Numbered from the stretch's first letter, positions 20,401 through 29,590 are shown. The stretch: 64,000 bases of DNA from Phymorhynchus buccinoides (GCA_017654935.2 CM065691.1:31593290-31657289); one strand, 5' to 3'. The notes: generated by a model not told the origin, from the letters alone. Translations and numbers: made by a program.

Positions 20401-22444
20401 AATATACGAAAACGAGCGAAAACGGGCTAAAACAGAAAGTGTGCTCGCGGCCCGTGTTGCACTCACACACAAACTACACATAACAACAGTACAGACCTAA
20501 TTTTCGCCATTTTACGCTCTGGCAGTTCATTTTCAATCACAGTTTGCACACACGGAACTTTTACCGCGCTGACAAAATGGCGCCGCACACACCGCAAATA
20601 CGAAATCACGGCAAACGCTAATGCGCCAGCTGCTTTCATTTGTCGGATTTTGTGTGTTGTTTGCATTCCGTGAGTGTTTCAGTGCACGCACTAACGCTGA
20701 TTTATCAGTTTGATAACGGAAAGGAGCTGCTTTTCAACTTATTTTTTGTAAAGTGAGACCATTCACTGAGTTCCAACTTATGGAGTGTGACCGATCACCT
20801 AGTTTCAACTTGGGAGTTGACTTCGCATTTAGGCCTACGTGTGCACAGAGTTCGTAAAGATCGACACGATCGCGACCGTTTGTTCAAACTTTGATCATAA
20901 ACTGCTCAGTGATGACACATGTGCATAAAAGTGGTGACATTTAGTGGTCAGATCGTGATATCGCTGATTAAATTCTTCAATTTCGGCATGAGAACGGTTC
21001 GTTTTTACCGAGATTGACCTAACAACAGTGGTACCCCAGCTGTGCGTCGGCTCGAACTGAGGCCGAGAAGGATAGATATCATCGTTTTTGCGACTGATAA
21101 TTGTCAGAATGTGTTGCATCGGTCATAAAATCAACAAGATTTACGGTCGCAAAACGCGTTAGAGGGGGAGTCGTAAATGAGGAGGCAAGTTTAGAAGAAA
21201 AACGATCCGTCATTCATATTTCAGTCGTAAAAGAGGGGAGGTCGTAATTCAGAGGGCCGTTCGTGAGGGGGTCGACTGTATTACTGAAGGGGTCTCAATG
21301 AATATTAATTGTTGACAGGTTTTTTTAAATTATGTATTTTTGATTGTGTGACAGTTAAATCTAGTCATGTTAAATAAAATGAGGTATTTAATGAATTTGC
21401 ACATATTATGCACCTTGTATACGCTACCTCTGTCAAAGTTACTGCATTGCATTACATTATTTTATTGCATTGCATTGTATTGTATTGTATTGCATTGTAC
21501 TGGTCCAGATGAACTTTTCCCTACATAAATTATAACCAGACTTTACAAACAATTGAGGGCCAGTGACACTTGCGTTGATGTTTTGTTGTTTGACAGACCT
21601 GGAGGACTGGCTGGCCGTTCTGGGCTACAACATCCAGGGCATGGCTCCTGATGTGTCCTACACCGGAGACCTCCACCCCCCAACAGTCCCCTGCTCCAGC
21701 CACCAGCTGCTGACCTCGTCCTCCGCCTTCGAGTGCACCTTCCGCCGCGACATGCACAACCTGCTGACCATGACGTCCGTGCCGCGCTCCAAGGTCACCC
21801 CCTTGCACCACTTCCCCATCGAAACTCCCTCCCCTCTGGAACCCATCTTTGGAGACGGGGTGACGGTGTCCAGCGTCAAAGGCCAGGCTCGGGTCAACCT
21901 CGCCGACATCGCCACGGAATGGGCGAGGAACCTGGCCACTGTTCTGCTCAATAACTCCTACATGGTGGACCTGAGCTTCACCGTCAAGGGCAAGGACATG
22001 CACTACTTTGTGCGTGAGGACAGCGCCAAAGCCGACCGCGATCTGCGCTCGCTGGGGATCCACAGCTCGCTGGTGACGTACGAGAACGGCGTCAACGTGT
22101 CTGTGCACCGGGGGCAGAACGGGCGCCGCGGGGAGATCGACGTCCGCGTTCACTCCAACCACACGGTGATCAACGTGCGCTACGGGACCAGCCTGGGGCA
22201 GGAGAGGAAGCGGGTGCTGCACCACGCCTTTGAGCGGGCGGTGAAGCGCGCCTGGCTGAGGGAGAAGCACCTGCTGCAGCACTCCCTGCCCTCCCAGCAG
22301 GCCTGGTCCATGGCCGAGATGAGGGAGCTGTCCCAGTCGGGCCAGGTGGGGGGCTACGTCGGTCAGTACATCCTCAGCCCCGACCACTACCCCGAACTGG
22401 CCGATGACTGCAACAACATCCGCTTCGTCAAGCAGACCAGGTAG
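1702..22444 (+). CDS. TENM: teneurin, C-terminal part (nine exons, gene span)
   Basis: Teneurins are type II transmembrane adhesion proteins that bind latrophilins and teneurins across synapses. The exons here join in frame (1702-1934, 2729-2886, 7037-7201, 10385-11294, 11908-12224, 15685-15993, 17129-17392, 18687-20037, 21597-22444) to about 1,517 residues: NHL propeller repeats, a cysteine pair-rich loop (CDCQQTDRCKCYD), many YD repeats (YEYDEMGR, YDHMGRIHQW, YDPNGNIKK), the Rhs-core-like GNRVYDTQLGRFLAPD, and a Tox-GHH/TCAP-like end. All introns have AG acceptors and GT donors. Known teneurins are about 2,500-2,800 aa, so the cytoplasmic, transmembrane and EGF parts lie to the left. Introns carry many transposons; the exons are intact with no frameshift seen. 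Confidence 0.95.
1938..2447. mobile_element. mariner-type (TA) MITE, interrupted by a SINE
   Basis: It starts TA-CTGTATTTTACGGACTAT directly at the splice donor of teneurin exon a and resumes after the SINE at about 2304. It ends near GTCTATAAAATAC. It aligns piecewise with the intact 144-bp copy at 36322-36465 (…AAGGCGC…, …GTCCGTAAAATACGG-TA). Confidence 0.65.
2011..2303 (+). mobile_element. SINE, 5'-truncated
   Basis: It begins GTCTTTCGGATGAGACGATA and ends with tail TACCTAATACCTAAAA. It contains a 31-nt poly-C run. The same body occurs on the other strand at 14149-14512, where a tRNA-like head is still attached. Confidence 0.7.
2448..2728 (+). other. intron remainder with (TG) runs
   Basis: This is an AT/CT-rich intron with interrupted TG repeats (2548-2627) leading to the polypyrimidine tract and acceptor AACGGCAG of exon b. 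Nothing else is seen. Confidence 0.6.
2729..2886 (+). CDS. TENM: teneurin exon b (NHL propeller)
   Basis: 158 nt encode GIAISKDGVIYVADGPNIRR, then ITPDGIISTLIGTQ…CDDILSAER. This is a typical NHL blade of the teneurin propeller. It enters in phase 1 and leaves in phase 0; the donor is GTAGGT. Confidence 0.95.
3163..3858 (+). pseudogene. GIY-YIG endonuclease end of Penelope-like ORF, interrupted
   Basis: The frame reads NLRDLLVRSKLKPRS, a zinc-binding CQNPKCKVC, then ENIVYVIHCLKCKQLYIGEAG and RTLATRFKEH. This is the GIY-YIG nuclease of Penelope-like elements that nicks DNA for target-primed insertion. After DIRVC (about 3513) a 247-bp block is inserted; the protein then resumes NNRKDMESHLINKLGTRKPHGLNDKP and stops at 3858. 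The block adds stop codons, so this copy is dead. The block is a near copy of 4767-5012 of the same element. An intron is less likely because the block duplicates the element's own 3' DNA. Confidence 0.85.
4011..4666. repeat. 227-bp tandem repeat, about 2.9 copies
   Basis: The start word TTCCCTGTGTGTCCC recurs at 4011, 4238 and 4465, exactly 227 bp apart. Each unit carries two copies of AATAGCCACAGCTAAG-type sequence. It lies in the 3' part of Penelope-like copy 1 and is absent from copy 2 (41385-42366). Confidence 0.85.
5898..6264 (+). repeat. retroelement tail with (AATCTT)n
   Basis: The sequence ends GGGGCTATAATCTTAATC with three to four AATCTT units, a simple-sequence 3' tail typical of non-LTR elements or SINEs. 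No coding domain is recognisable. It partly interrupts the repeat at about 6113-6510. Confidence 0.5.
6113..6511 (+). repeat. dispersed repeat with (GAA)n end, copy 1
   Basis: The words GGGCCTAACTAT, TTAGTTAGGC and the terminal GAAGAAGAAG are shared, in reverse orientation, with 15228-15585. The part 6181-6271 looks like an insertion. The class is unknown (SINE-like tail). Confidence 0.5.
6512..6849. other. AT-rich intron, nothing recognised
   Basis: Teneurin intron sequence with no coding potential or clear repeat. Confidence 0.55.
6850..7026. repeat. (CT)n microsatellite at the acceptor of exon c
   Basis: Interrupted CT/GTCT repeats become pure (TC)n from about 6973 to 7026 and end 10 nt before the acceptor GTGTTCAG. 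The array therefore serves as a very long polypyrimidine tract. Confidence 0.9.
7037..7201 (+). CDS. TENM: teneurin exon c (NHL propeller)
   Basis: 165 nt, phase 0 to 0, encoding VSLKWPTSLAINPLDDTLHI and further LDHSIVLKLTADFK…VAGRPFYC. This is an NHL blade aligned with the teneurin motif WPT-LAINP. The donor is CAG-GTAGTG. Confidence 0.95.
7232..7550. mobile_element. hAT-type MITE inside a (GT)n microsatellite
   Basis: 319 bp with inverted ends CAGGGCCGGACC and GGTCCTGCCCTG. It is flanked on both sides by GTGTGTG, compatible with an 8-bp duplication made within a GT repeat. The CAGGG end is typical of hAT. Confidence 0.65.
7767..8156. mobile_element. TTAA-MITE family 5 (CTCATTC ends), copy 1
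   Basis: 390 bp from CTAA-CTCATTCAAGTCGTTCC to GATGCGAATGAG-TTAA (8157-8160). An inverted copy lies at 31189-31556. The terminal CTCATTC matches the end of the piggyBac-like element at 696. Confidence 0.75.
8157..9202. other. AT-rich intron, short (CA) tract
   Basis: Intron DNA with A/T runs and a small (CA) tract at 8947-8966. One 126-codon minus-strand frame (8408-8788) has no recognisable domain and AT-driven composition, so I do not call it. Confidence 0.5.
9203..9315. repeat. compound (CA)n(CACG)n microsatellite
   Basis: CA repeats pass into GCAC and CGCACA repeats. Confidence 0.95.
9430..10025 (-). pseudogene. decayed Penelope-like element, second lineage
   Basis: Read on the minus strand, pieces in shifted frames give WVTTFDPWAPSKSSIIKNTL, then SADRKRASLSQLYKPTVVPK, then NVI-VLFCELHNTWYVGST and KPIKARWRNDKSRKIRK. 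The order (RT tail, linker, GIY-YIG with WYVGST) is that of a Penelope-like ORF end. It has at least one stop and one A-run frameshift. Its sequence differs clearly from the GIY-YIG at 3163-3858. Confidence 0.6.
10026..10384 (+). other. intron remainder before exon d
   Basis: No gene or repeat recognised. It ends with the polypyrimidine tract and acceptor TCTTCCCAG. Confidence 0.55.
10385..11294 (+). CDS. TENM: teneurin exon d (end of propeller, start of YD shell)
   Basis: 910 nt, phase 0 in and phase 1 out. It contains the NHL blades GPHGDLYIVESDTHHINRIR and PDGVLHLADMGNQRVFSI, with the cysteine loop CDCQQTDRCKCYD between them. The first YD-type strands follow (YLYNFTYHVFSSYGQLVSV, FRYEYDEMGRLKRI). 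The junction between propeller and barrel is thus within one long exon. The donor is CATG-GTGAGA. Confidence 0.97.
11295..11907 (+). other. intron, AT-rich
   Basis: No feature beyond donor and acceptor (CTTCTGTGCAG). Confidence 0.6.
11908..12224 (+). CDS. TENM: teneurin exon e (YD shell)
   Basis: 317 nt, phase 1 in and 0 out: GMTQTKVSYLPDGAMVVVFP, HYKRKVIVPDHFLHRLEWRF, then the basic VRRKRRTGQGR and VGALSTLHGWHDETAIKEKA. It aligns with the teneurin barrel region. RRKRR is a possible basic cleavage-like site but lies inside the barrel. Confidence 0.95.
12225..13225 (+). other. intron, AT-rich
   Basis: C/T-rich just after the donor, then AT-rich DNA. No coding frame or known repeat recognised. 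Confidence 0.55.
13233..13669. mobile_element. foldback element with telomere-type repeats in both arms
   Basis: 437 bp, flanked by the 7-bp direct repeat GCTCTTT (13226-13232 and 13670-13676). The ends are GGTAAAGG and CCTTTACC. The left arm contains CCCTAA-type repeats (13388-13425) and the right arm the complementary TTAGGG-type repeats (13502-13541), around a ~75-bp unique centre. A second copy lies at 60541-60895 and a decayed one at 39309-39758. Confidence 0.85.
13815..13862. repeat. (GT)n microsatellite
   Basis: GT repeats with a few GC steps. Confidence 0.95.
14149..14512 (-). mobile_element. tRNA-derived SINE
   Basis: On the minus strand a tRNA-like head is visible (box A-like GTGGCACAGAGGTAAAGC, box B-like GAGTTCAAACC), then the body word TCTTTCGGATGAGACGATAA and tail GTACCTAATACCTAA. 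The same body lies at 2011-2303. The cloverleaf is too decayed to be a tRNA gene. Confidence 0.75.
14513..15227. other. AT-rich intron
   Basis: Nothing recognised. Confidence 0.55.
15228..15585 (-). repeat. dispersed repeat with (GAA)n, copy 2
   Basis: Reverse-orientation relative of 6113-6511 (shared TTAGTTGGGC-type core, ACTTCCAGAA and CGAAGAAGAA). Another short piece is at 43360-43410. Confidence 0.5.
15685..15993 (+). CDS. TENM: teneurin exon f (YD shell)
   Basis: 309 nt, phase 0 to 0: VNGENLMTIEYDRRNHIETV, HGMNVTYSPQGDIMSWQYGD, QYRYFYRDASQK. This is YD-repeat sequence with the teneurin word NVTYSP-G. Acceptor CTCTCAG, donor AAAG-GTGATG. Confidence 0.96.
16133..16360 (+). mobile_element. 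TTAA-MITE family 1, full copy
   Basis: 228 bp between TTAA at 16129-16132 and TTAA at 16361-16364. Ends CCCTTTTCACTGCCA and GGCTGGCGGTGAAAGGG. Confidence 0.85.
16713..17003. mobile_element. Harbinger-like MITE
   Basis: 291 bp with inverted ends TGCTCGGTGTCCATC and GATGTACACCGAGCC, flanked by TTA on both sides. A 3-bp TTA duplication suits the PIF/Harbinger class. Confidence 0.6.
17129..17392 (+). CDS. TENM: teneurin exon g (YD shell)
   Basis: 264 nt, phase 0 to 0: PTDVLLPSGEQYLFHRDSKG…YVLDYDTNGKLLQVLFPS…VFRYNHHFQ. It includes a clear YD repeat (DYDTNGKL). Acceptor TTTGCAG, donor CAG-GTCGGT. Confidence 0.95.
17393..18686 (+). other. intron, AT-rich
   Basis: A short poly-C tract (17550-17560) and minor GT repeats at 18335-18366. 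No gene or transposon recognised. Confidence 0.6.
18687..20037 (+). CDS. TENM: teneurin exon h (YD shell and Rhs-like core)
   Basis: 1,351 nt, phase 0 in and 1 out. It holds the densest YD repeats (NFDGYGRLTDV, YDHMGRIHQW, YAYDPNGNIKK, YDVQGRMVMQ, YLYDTKGILVAM), then FGFQGALYNDFVQLAFIGNR and VYDTQLGRFLAPD, matching the Rhs-associated core that closes the barrel. Donor CTGA-GTAAGT. Confidence 0.98.
20206..21278. mobile_element. pogo/Tigger-type TA element, non-autonomous
   Basis: 1,073 bp between TA dinucleotides, with ends CAGTCGACCCCCTCTTTT and GAGGGGGTCGACTG. The interior holds further AAGAGGGG words near both ends. No transposase frame is found. It sits in the last teneurin intron. The shorter element at 28163-28338 has related ends. 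Confidence 0.75.
21597..22444 (+). CDS. TENM: teneurin exon i (Tox-GHH and TCAP-like C-terminus)
   Basis: 848 nt, phase 1 in, stop TAG at 22442-22444. It starts NLEDWLAVLGYNIQGMAPDV, contains the toxin-like fold segment TVKGKDMHYFVRE and the basic helix RKRVLHHAFERAVKRAWLRE, and ends SQSGQVGGYVGQYILSPDHY…NNIRFVKQTR. In vertebrates the last ~40 residues are the teneurin C-terminal associated peptide. Here no terminal Gly-basic amidation signal is present. Confidence 0.96.
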
Positions 22445-23862
22445 TACCAATAAGGGACTTTGACCACATTTTGGGGATTATGCGCATTTCTGTTGGTGGA
22501 ATGCTCATGGTTTTCCCGTCAAAATTTATCACAGATCTGTTTGGGTTTTTTTCCAACAACAATACATCCTATTGATCATCATCATCATCGTCCAACAATT
22601 TTGTTTTTAATTATTGATTGTTCGGCAGTTCAAATGTTGGTATGTATTTTGCTCACTGACAAAATTCAGATCATCGACCTGCATTTTAACTTGTCTGGAT
22701 TGAGTGTCTCAGTGAAGGGAGCTAGCTGCGTTGGTGGATTTACAGACTCAAAATTATCAAACAAGGGGATGAAGACACCAGTGCGACAAAGGTCTTAAAG
22801 TTCCAATTCTGTGTTGATTGTTTCACTCTCCCAGATTGGTTATCGGTATGAATCTGATAGTAAAAAACTTGTTTGAGCAAAACCAAGAAACTGTTTAATA
22901 ATCTGCTTTAGGTGTGTACAGAGTCAGTATGTAGAAGACAATCAATATGAAATGAATCGAGCGAACATAACCAAATTGCATTCATTCTGTTGATGTCCCT
23001 GTAACCCCTTCACTGCCAGAGGAAAAAAAGAGACATTATCAATTTTCTTATAATAAAATTGAAAAGAGACCTGCTGGACTCAATCTGAGAAAATGGTCCA
23101 GAGAACTATATATCTTCCCTGGCTTCTTTAAACCAAAATCCATCCTTCCAGGGCTATGACATAAAAGGTTATGACATCATCAATGACATCACACACCCCA
23201 TTATAGTAGACACAGGAACAGGCAAGGAAGGGGTTAATGTAGAATTCGCAGGAACTGCTGTAGCAAGAACTATGGCAGTAAATGTGATTTACGCACGGAC
23301 AAGGCAAAGTGGATTTGTGTCCTGTCGAGACTCGAGGTTGAAAAATGCTCATAGATTGTGCACAATGTTGACAATGCTCATGCAGTTGATTGTACAGATG
23401 TTATACACATATACTTTCTTTTTCTTTTCAATTGAAAATAGACTGTGTAGCCTTGCTATCTGTGCACCGATAGTTTTTTCCCCCAACAAATTCTGTGTAC
23501 TTGACAGTGTTACTCATGTGTTTTACAACAGACTCCTGGAGAACACACAAAGCCTGTATTTTGCATAATCATACTGGAGAACACACGAAGCCTGTATCTT
23601 GCATAATCAGATGCTAAAAATGAAGGGCATCATTAGTACCCATCAAAGCTGTGCGCATTATTCCATTGACACTTACTTTAAGTGCATACTCATTATGGAT
23701 GATCTTATGATTTACAACAACGTGCAACACACACACACAAAAACAACCTGCATGATGGAATATTAGCATCATGAAAATCAGTGTAATCGACTGGTTACTA
23801 GTACTACCATTGGACATGGTGTACTCTGCATACCTGGTGACGTGAAATTCTTTGTGAATAAA
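22445..23862 (+). other. probable teneurin 3' UTR
   Basis: AT-rich, gene-free DNA follows the stop. AATAAA occurs at 23857-23862; another candidate is at 26842-26847. A MITE (23005-23233) would be part of the transcript. The true end cannot be fixed from sequence. Confidence 0.35.
23005..23233 (+). mobile_element. TTAA-MITE family 2, copy 1
   Basis: 229 bp between GTAA and TTAA (23234-23237). Ends CCCCTTCACTGCCAGAGG and GGCAAGGAAGGGG. A second copy, interrupted, is at 36875-37328. Confidence 0.75.
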
Positions 23863-24892
23863 CTGCATGCTGTGGTGACAGGTGGTGGGGGCTAGCTAAC
23901 AATGCCACATACGCTGATGACAAACTTTACGGTCGAATGGACGTATAACGCAAAACCAACGGAACATGGTGATGGGGAAATATACTCTTTTTTTGATGGT
24001 GATTACATATGGTTATTAACTCTTATGACTGGCTTGTAATTTGTGGTTTTGTTGATGGACAAAATTACTTAATTAGATTGTGTTGTTTTCATGTGGTGTG
24101 TGACTGTGTGACATTCATGTGGTGTGTTACATCGTTTTGTTTCGTATTCCTGCACATCAGTTGTACGTGTTTTTCGTTAAGAAAAACGCAAGACATTTTG
24201 TGAATTTCTCCCTCCCCTCCTTCCCAATCCTTTACCATCAATTGTCTATGAGTTTCCATTATTAAAAGTTGTAAATGTCTGTGTCCTTGTATAGAAAAAA
24301 CTAGAAAGGCCACAGAGATGACACTAGTTTTCCGTTGTTTTCGATCTGTATTATTCACCGTTTCAGTGGATATTTGTTGCACTTGCCTTGCAAATGTTTT
24401 AAAAAGTCTTGGTGTACTAATGTTGTTTGTGTGTGTGTGTTTTTGTGGGTTTTTTTTGCTTTTACGAATGACGTCAACTGTTTTTCATTAAATCTATAAT
24501 CTGAGGTATCCCACCATATATGTATGGCCAAGTCAACTACTTGGCAAAATTGCTGAATCTAACAAGAGTGCTGTTTTCAATTCTTGTGTTTCAAGAAATG
24601 AAATCATGCGAGTCTATTTTTATTCATTTGGATCACTTAATTGTAAAAGAAGAAGAAAAAAAAGATAAAGAAATGAAGGATGAATATGTGACAAAACGTT
24701 TGTCATCTGGACAGTTGATATTTAGCATTGGAGTTTTGGCTTGATCCCTTTGGAATGTTTCTGGTGGGGGTTTTCCTAAATGCAAGAAACGTTTGAGGGT
24801 AGTCTGCCAAAACTCATATCTAGATTCCTTTGAGGAAGTATACAGAATGTTTTGACAGGCAGTATGTCATGGTTACTTCCATACTAACTGGC
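23863..24892. other. AT-rich intergenic DNA or 3' UTR
   Basis: No gene or transposon recognised. Confidence 0.5.
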
Positions 24893-24896
24893 TTAA

Positions 24897-25148
24897 CCCT
24901 TTCACTGCCCCACGACGGATATTTCCGTCATTCTTTCTTGTAGGAATGTCCCACTGAAAGACTCCATACAGGGTTGTACCATTGAATTCACATCTTTAAT
25001 CCTTTTGAATGATTAGGGTGTTCATTTACCCTTAAAAGTAATGTCGGTTATGTATACTTCAATAATTTATCATTTTATGTTCTAGATTTTTTTTTTTTTT
25101 TATAAGTACTCCCTCTACGAATTCAAAATGGCTGTGGCAGTGAAGGGG
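24897..25148 (+). mobile_element. TTAA-MITE family 3
   Basis: 252 bp between TTAA sites (24893-24896, 25149-25152). Ends CCCTTTCACTGCC and GGCAGTGAAGGGG. The interior is unlike families 1 and 2. It contains GACGGATATTTCCGTC near the left end. Confidence 0.8.
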
Positions 25149-25152
25149 TTAA

Positions 25153-27372
25153 TTGTATGTTGACATATGACATGTCTTTTGACAACTGATTGGACTTGTA
25201 GCGTTTTTGCCAGCGGTATCAACACGACTGTATGCTGATTAAGATGACCGACCGACACATATGCTAATGCATGCGTGGCCCATTTCTGTTCCATCTGTGT
25301 TAACATGTTTTTGGTTATTATTTTCTTTGTCATCTGTTTGAGAAAGGCACCCTTATAGTTGAATTCCAGTGACAATGGTCCAATGGCTTGGAGATCATCA
25401 GTCACACTCTGAACGAATGAGCAGAACAGGAACATTCCAGTATATTATGTATTGTCTGCTGGGGAGACAGTGCTTTTACCCTCTGAAGAGTTGTCATGGT
25501 GCAGTGTGTGTGTGTGCATTTTCAGCTTTATTTTTTTTGTCCCCTTCCCGTCATTATTAAACACGGATGTTGTTGGATTTATTTGAATGACAGATCTAGT
25601 GACTAGTTCAGCAAAAGAGCTAGCTGCTATAATCATAGTCAGTCATCCATTAATGCTTGTCATTGTTGAATATTGTACAGACAACAAATGTGTACATTTA
25701 TGGAGCTGTACAGCTGTACAGCTGTACATAACGATTGTATGCGCACTGCAAAAAAATGAATTTTGATGATCGCGATTTGTTCCAGTTCAAGTCTTGATCG
25801 AAAGTTCAATTGATCTTAGATTCAGATGTCATATCAACAGTCTGATAATTATTATGTACATGTGTATCATCTGTCCAGTCTGTAGAAGCAGCACTACTAC
25901 TTAGCTGGGTGTTTGGTTTCACTTATACCACAGTTACAGAGCAAAACATTAATATTAAGTCATCTCAGTCAGTGAATTGTGCCAGTAAACAAAATCATAT
26001 TGTGTTTTATGTTTTTGTGTCTGAATTAAATTCCATCTCTATCTATGAATTACGCCAGCAAACAAATCACATTGTGTTTTAATTGCATTTTAAGCTCTGT
26101 TTCGTGTCTAACATTAAAATGTGTGCACAATTTTGTAATGACGTGAAATATTAAAGACAAAGATTAATGAAAATTATTTTTTTGCTGATAGAGATCTCAA
26201 GCATTTAGTTAATATTTATGTCTAAAAGGTTCCAAATTTGATGACACTTTTCTATCCACTTACAGGACACAAGAATCTATTATGCATTTAAAAAAACCTA
26301 AAACTTCTCTGGCTAGATTAGTTTAAACCCCACATGTAGCTACAATCATTAATAATGGAAGGAAAGGGGGCCAAAACAGGCTGTAGGAAGTCATTTTGAT
26401 GGATTGCGGTAGGAAAAATACAAGAACTGAAAGTGACGTTGCCCAACTGCATCGACCGCAGAAGCTCATTCCTCAAGATTTACAAACAAATTGGCTAAAA
26501 CAAACCCAAACATAGTTTCTGTTCGTCCTTTTTAATCCCTTATCGGTGCCCATGGTTACGATTCCTCACCAGACCTCCCTGACAATAGTTACCGTAGAAC
26601 CCGGTTGATAACGCTTTCCTGTGTTCTGAATGTGTATAGGCCACAAATTTGAAGCACTCAGTTTTACAATTTATTATCATTACTATTGATTTTTCAACAG
26701 TTCAATTTTCTTTTCCTTTGTGGGCAAAAGTTCAAGAGAACAACTGAAGCAGAGATGGCTTTGATTTTCGTTAATTATGTAAAGAAGACATAATCAACAT
26801 TATTTTGTTTATATATCAGTGCAAAACTCAATTTGTTTTTAAATAAACGTTTCTTTGCTGGTTTCTGTTTCTGTTGTAATTTCTATAATTTGATAGTTGA
26901 ACTTGTAAAAAAAGTTTATTAACAAAATCAAGGACTGTTGACATGTTTTTTGGTTTTTTAAATCATGTTGATTGTTGTATTTCATACAGGGTTTTTTGCA
27001 CTAACGGCCACTATCTATGTTCTATGATTTATTCCAAAGTATGCGAAGCAAGCTGTTCTCTGCTTACCATTTTTGGTAAACTGGTAATAGTGTTTATTAT
27101 GAATATTAATTATGTTTAATGTTAAATCATTTTCTTATAGCTTTCTACTCAAGTTAAATAAACCCTTTTCTTCCAATTTTAGATGAAATTTCACACTAAT
27201 TTGCTCAAAGATTGAATTTTGATTCAGGGCTCATAAGGAAGGGGACGGAACATATTATCAATCAATGAATATGAAAGGGGCATGAAGTATAAAACATGAG
27301 TGACAATACTATGTATAAGAGGAAGATAATGCTGTACAATGATTATGGGAAGAATGAACACAAAGGGAACAA
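25153..27372. other. AT-rich intergenic DNA
   Basis: No gene recognised. A small (CAGCTGTA)n patch is at 25704-25728. AATAAA is at 26842-26847. Confidence 0.5.
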
Positions 27373-27947
27373 GGGCATCGCCGAGCGGCAGCAACACATT
27401 GTGACAATGCAAACCCGGCCAGAGTTATGTCCCCCCCCCCCCCCCCCCCCCCCAAACACACCACTTTCCACCCTTACAGAACGCATAAAATACATAGCCG
27501 AAAATTTGAAGCGATTCTGTTCAGTAGTTCATGAGATACAGCTGAACTTTTATACAAACTTCCTTGCACCATGTCCTCTCCCCCCCCCCACCCCCCTATA
27601 AACACACCACTTTCCACCCTTACAGAACGTATAAAATACATAGCCCAAAATTTGAATCGATTGCTGAACTTTTATACAAACGTCCTTGCACACCACCACA
27701 CTAAATTTGAAGCGATTCTGTTCACTAGTTCACGAAATAAAGCTGGGGGGAAATTACATAGCCCAAAGAAGGAAATTTCGGTTTTCAAGGTCAAACTTCA
27801 AGGTCAAGGTCAGCACGGTGTTGATTAACGAAAGGAAGCTTTTCAAGCTGTCTACCCCTCTGCCAATTTTAATCAAAATCCAAACAGTAGTTTTTAAGAT
27901 AATCGATACACAGACAGACAGACAATACCTCGGCCTCTGGCCGGGTA
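27373..27947 (+). repeat. dispersed repeat R, copy A
   Basis: Starts GGGCATCGCCGAGCGG, ends CGGCCTCTGGCCGGGTAAC. It contains internal near-tandem units with AAAATTTGAAGCGATTCTGT and poly-C runs. Copies B and C are at 38180-38760 and 38765-39277. The class is unknown. Confidence 0.7.
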
Positions 27948-28162
27948 ACTAGAACAGATTCTAACACTAACAGCACAAACCTCCATCAAGGAAACTGCTT
28001 AAACAATTGGCTAGAAGACTGTATGAGTAATGAAAAAGTAGCACAGAGGAGCAAGAAGTATGAATCATTCACACAACCATAGAAAATGTCCAACCCCAAT
28101 AGTATCATTCAAAAGTGTGTACTTTAGGGAGAATGCTGATTTATTTCCGTAATTAAGTATTA

Positions 28163-28338
28163 CAGTGGAACCTCCCTTATAAGGCCTCCCATTATAAGAC
28201 AGACTCCCATATAAGACCTACCTCTCTGAGGCATTTCCCTTCTTTGTAAGTATTAAAATTATCTCCCTTATAATACCCCTCCCTTATAAGACCTGATTTT
28301 GTGTGATTTTTGAAGGTCTTACAAGGGAGGTTCGACTG
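28163..28338. mobile_element. short Tigger/pogo-type MITE
   Basis: 176 bp flanked by TA. Ends CAGTGGAACCTCCCTTATAA and AAGGGAGGTTCGACTG. Repeated TTATAAGAC words inside. Confidence 0.75.
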
Positions 28339-28340
28339 TA

Positions 28341-29030
28341 TCACAGGTCATTTGTCAATTGTTAACAAGAACAAAAACATGATACAAATGCTGTTTGTAG
28401 CACCTTCATTTCAGCTGCTCTGAACCATTCTCAATTGGTCAATCATTTATTTAGCAAATGTTCATAAAACTGTAATGTATATATTGTAATATCATTTTAA
28501 CAGAAATCTCTTTGTTTGCTCCATATCAGTCTCAACAGGGAATGGTTCTACATGATTGTCTAAAACCAGTCTCAAATTTTTTCAGAATTGTATTATAATT
28601 TTTGGGAATATGTGTACAGTTTTTGATTTTGTTCAATTGAACCTTTCTTTTTTTCCCAAATCTTTTAGTTTTACATATTACATGAGTGATGAGTACCTTG
28701 ACTTGCCCTCAAAGTTACCATTGGCTTTACAATACTATCACATTTGTTTTCTTCAAATTATTGACCTTTTTTAAAAAAAAACATTAACAAGCTGTTAGCC
28801 TACAAACGATCAACGATATTATGTTGCTGGTCATTTTTTTTGGTATGTTAGAGTCATGGGCCATCCTTCATTTCACGTGCTGCTAAAATAACACTCTAAT
28901 TACTGTGTAGTATGGCATCAGTGACTTGTTTTAGACGACAGATTTTACAGGTTGAAAAAGACCCAGCACGTTACGTGTCAAAATCACGGTTTTCACATGT
29001 TTTCCCTCTTATAGCTGGTAAGAAATCATA
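28341..29030. other. AT-rich intergenic DNA
   Basis: Nothing recognised. Confidence 0.5.
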
Positions 29031-29034
29031 TTAA

Positions 29035-29586
29035 AGGGGCACCCTGATGGATGAGTTTTTATAAGAAACACGTCGAGATCACCAGGGAAACACCCTATAC
29101 AGAGATTGCAACACTCACTTTGCTCTGGTTTCCTAGAAATCAAACCGTCAAATCGGCGATTCCTCCTTGGCGGAGGTGCTGGAAGTCAAATTCTTTCACC
29201 CAAAGAGAAGGCGTGTGTCGTCTCTTTTCTAATGGCCGTCAAATCGTTTGCACGAAATTTTCGCAATACAAGCCTTTTTTCTTCTTTAAAAAAAAAAATT
29301 TATACAGTTTATCTAAAGGAGTTTTGCTCACAATAAAGGAAATAGATCAATTTTGTTTTTAACTGCATTACAAAGAAAGAAAACGCTTCAACCACAATGA
29401 GTGTCCTCCACCCACCCCATCCAAAATGGCTTCTCTCTCCGGCATCTCCGCCAAGAAGGAATCGCCGTTTTGATGGTTTAATTTCTAGGAAACCAGAGGA
29501 AAGTGAGTGTTCCGATCCTTGAAAATGCCGTCTTTCTGGTGATCTTGACGTGCTTCTTGCAAAAACGTATCCATCAGGGTCCACCT
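29035..29586. mobile_element. TTAA-MITE family 6, copy 1
   Basis: 552 bp between TTAA sites (29031-29034, 29587-29590). Long imperfect inverted arms: AGGGGCACCCTGATGGAT at left, ATCCATCAGGGTCCACCT at right, with the GAAATCAAACCGTC motif mirrored inside. Copy 2 is at 59242-59812. Confidence 0.85.
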
Positions 29587-29590
29587 TTAA

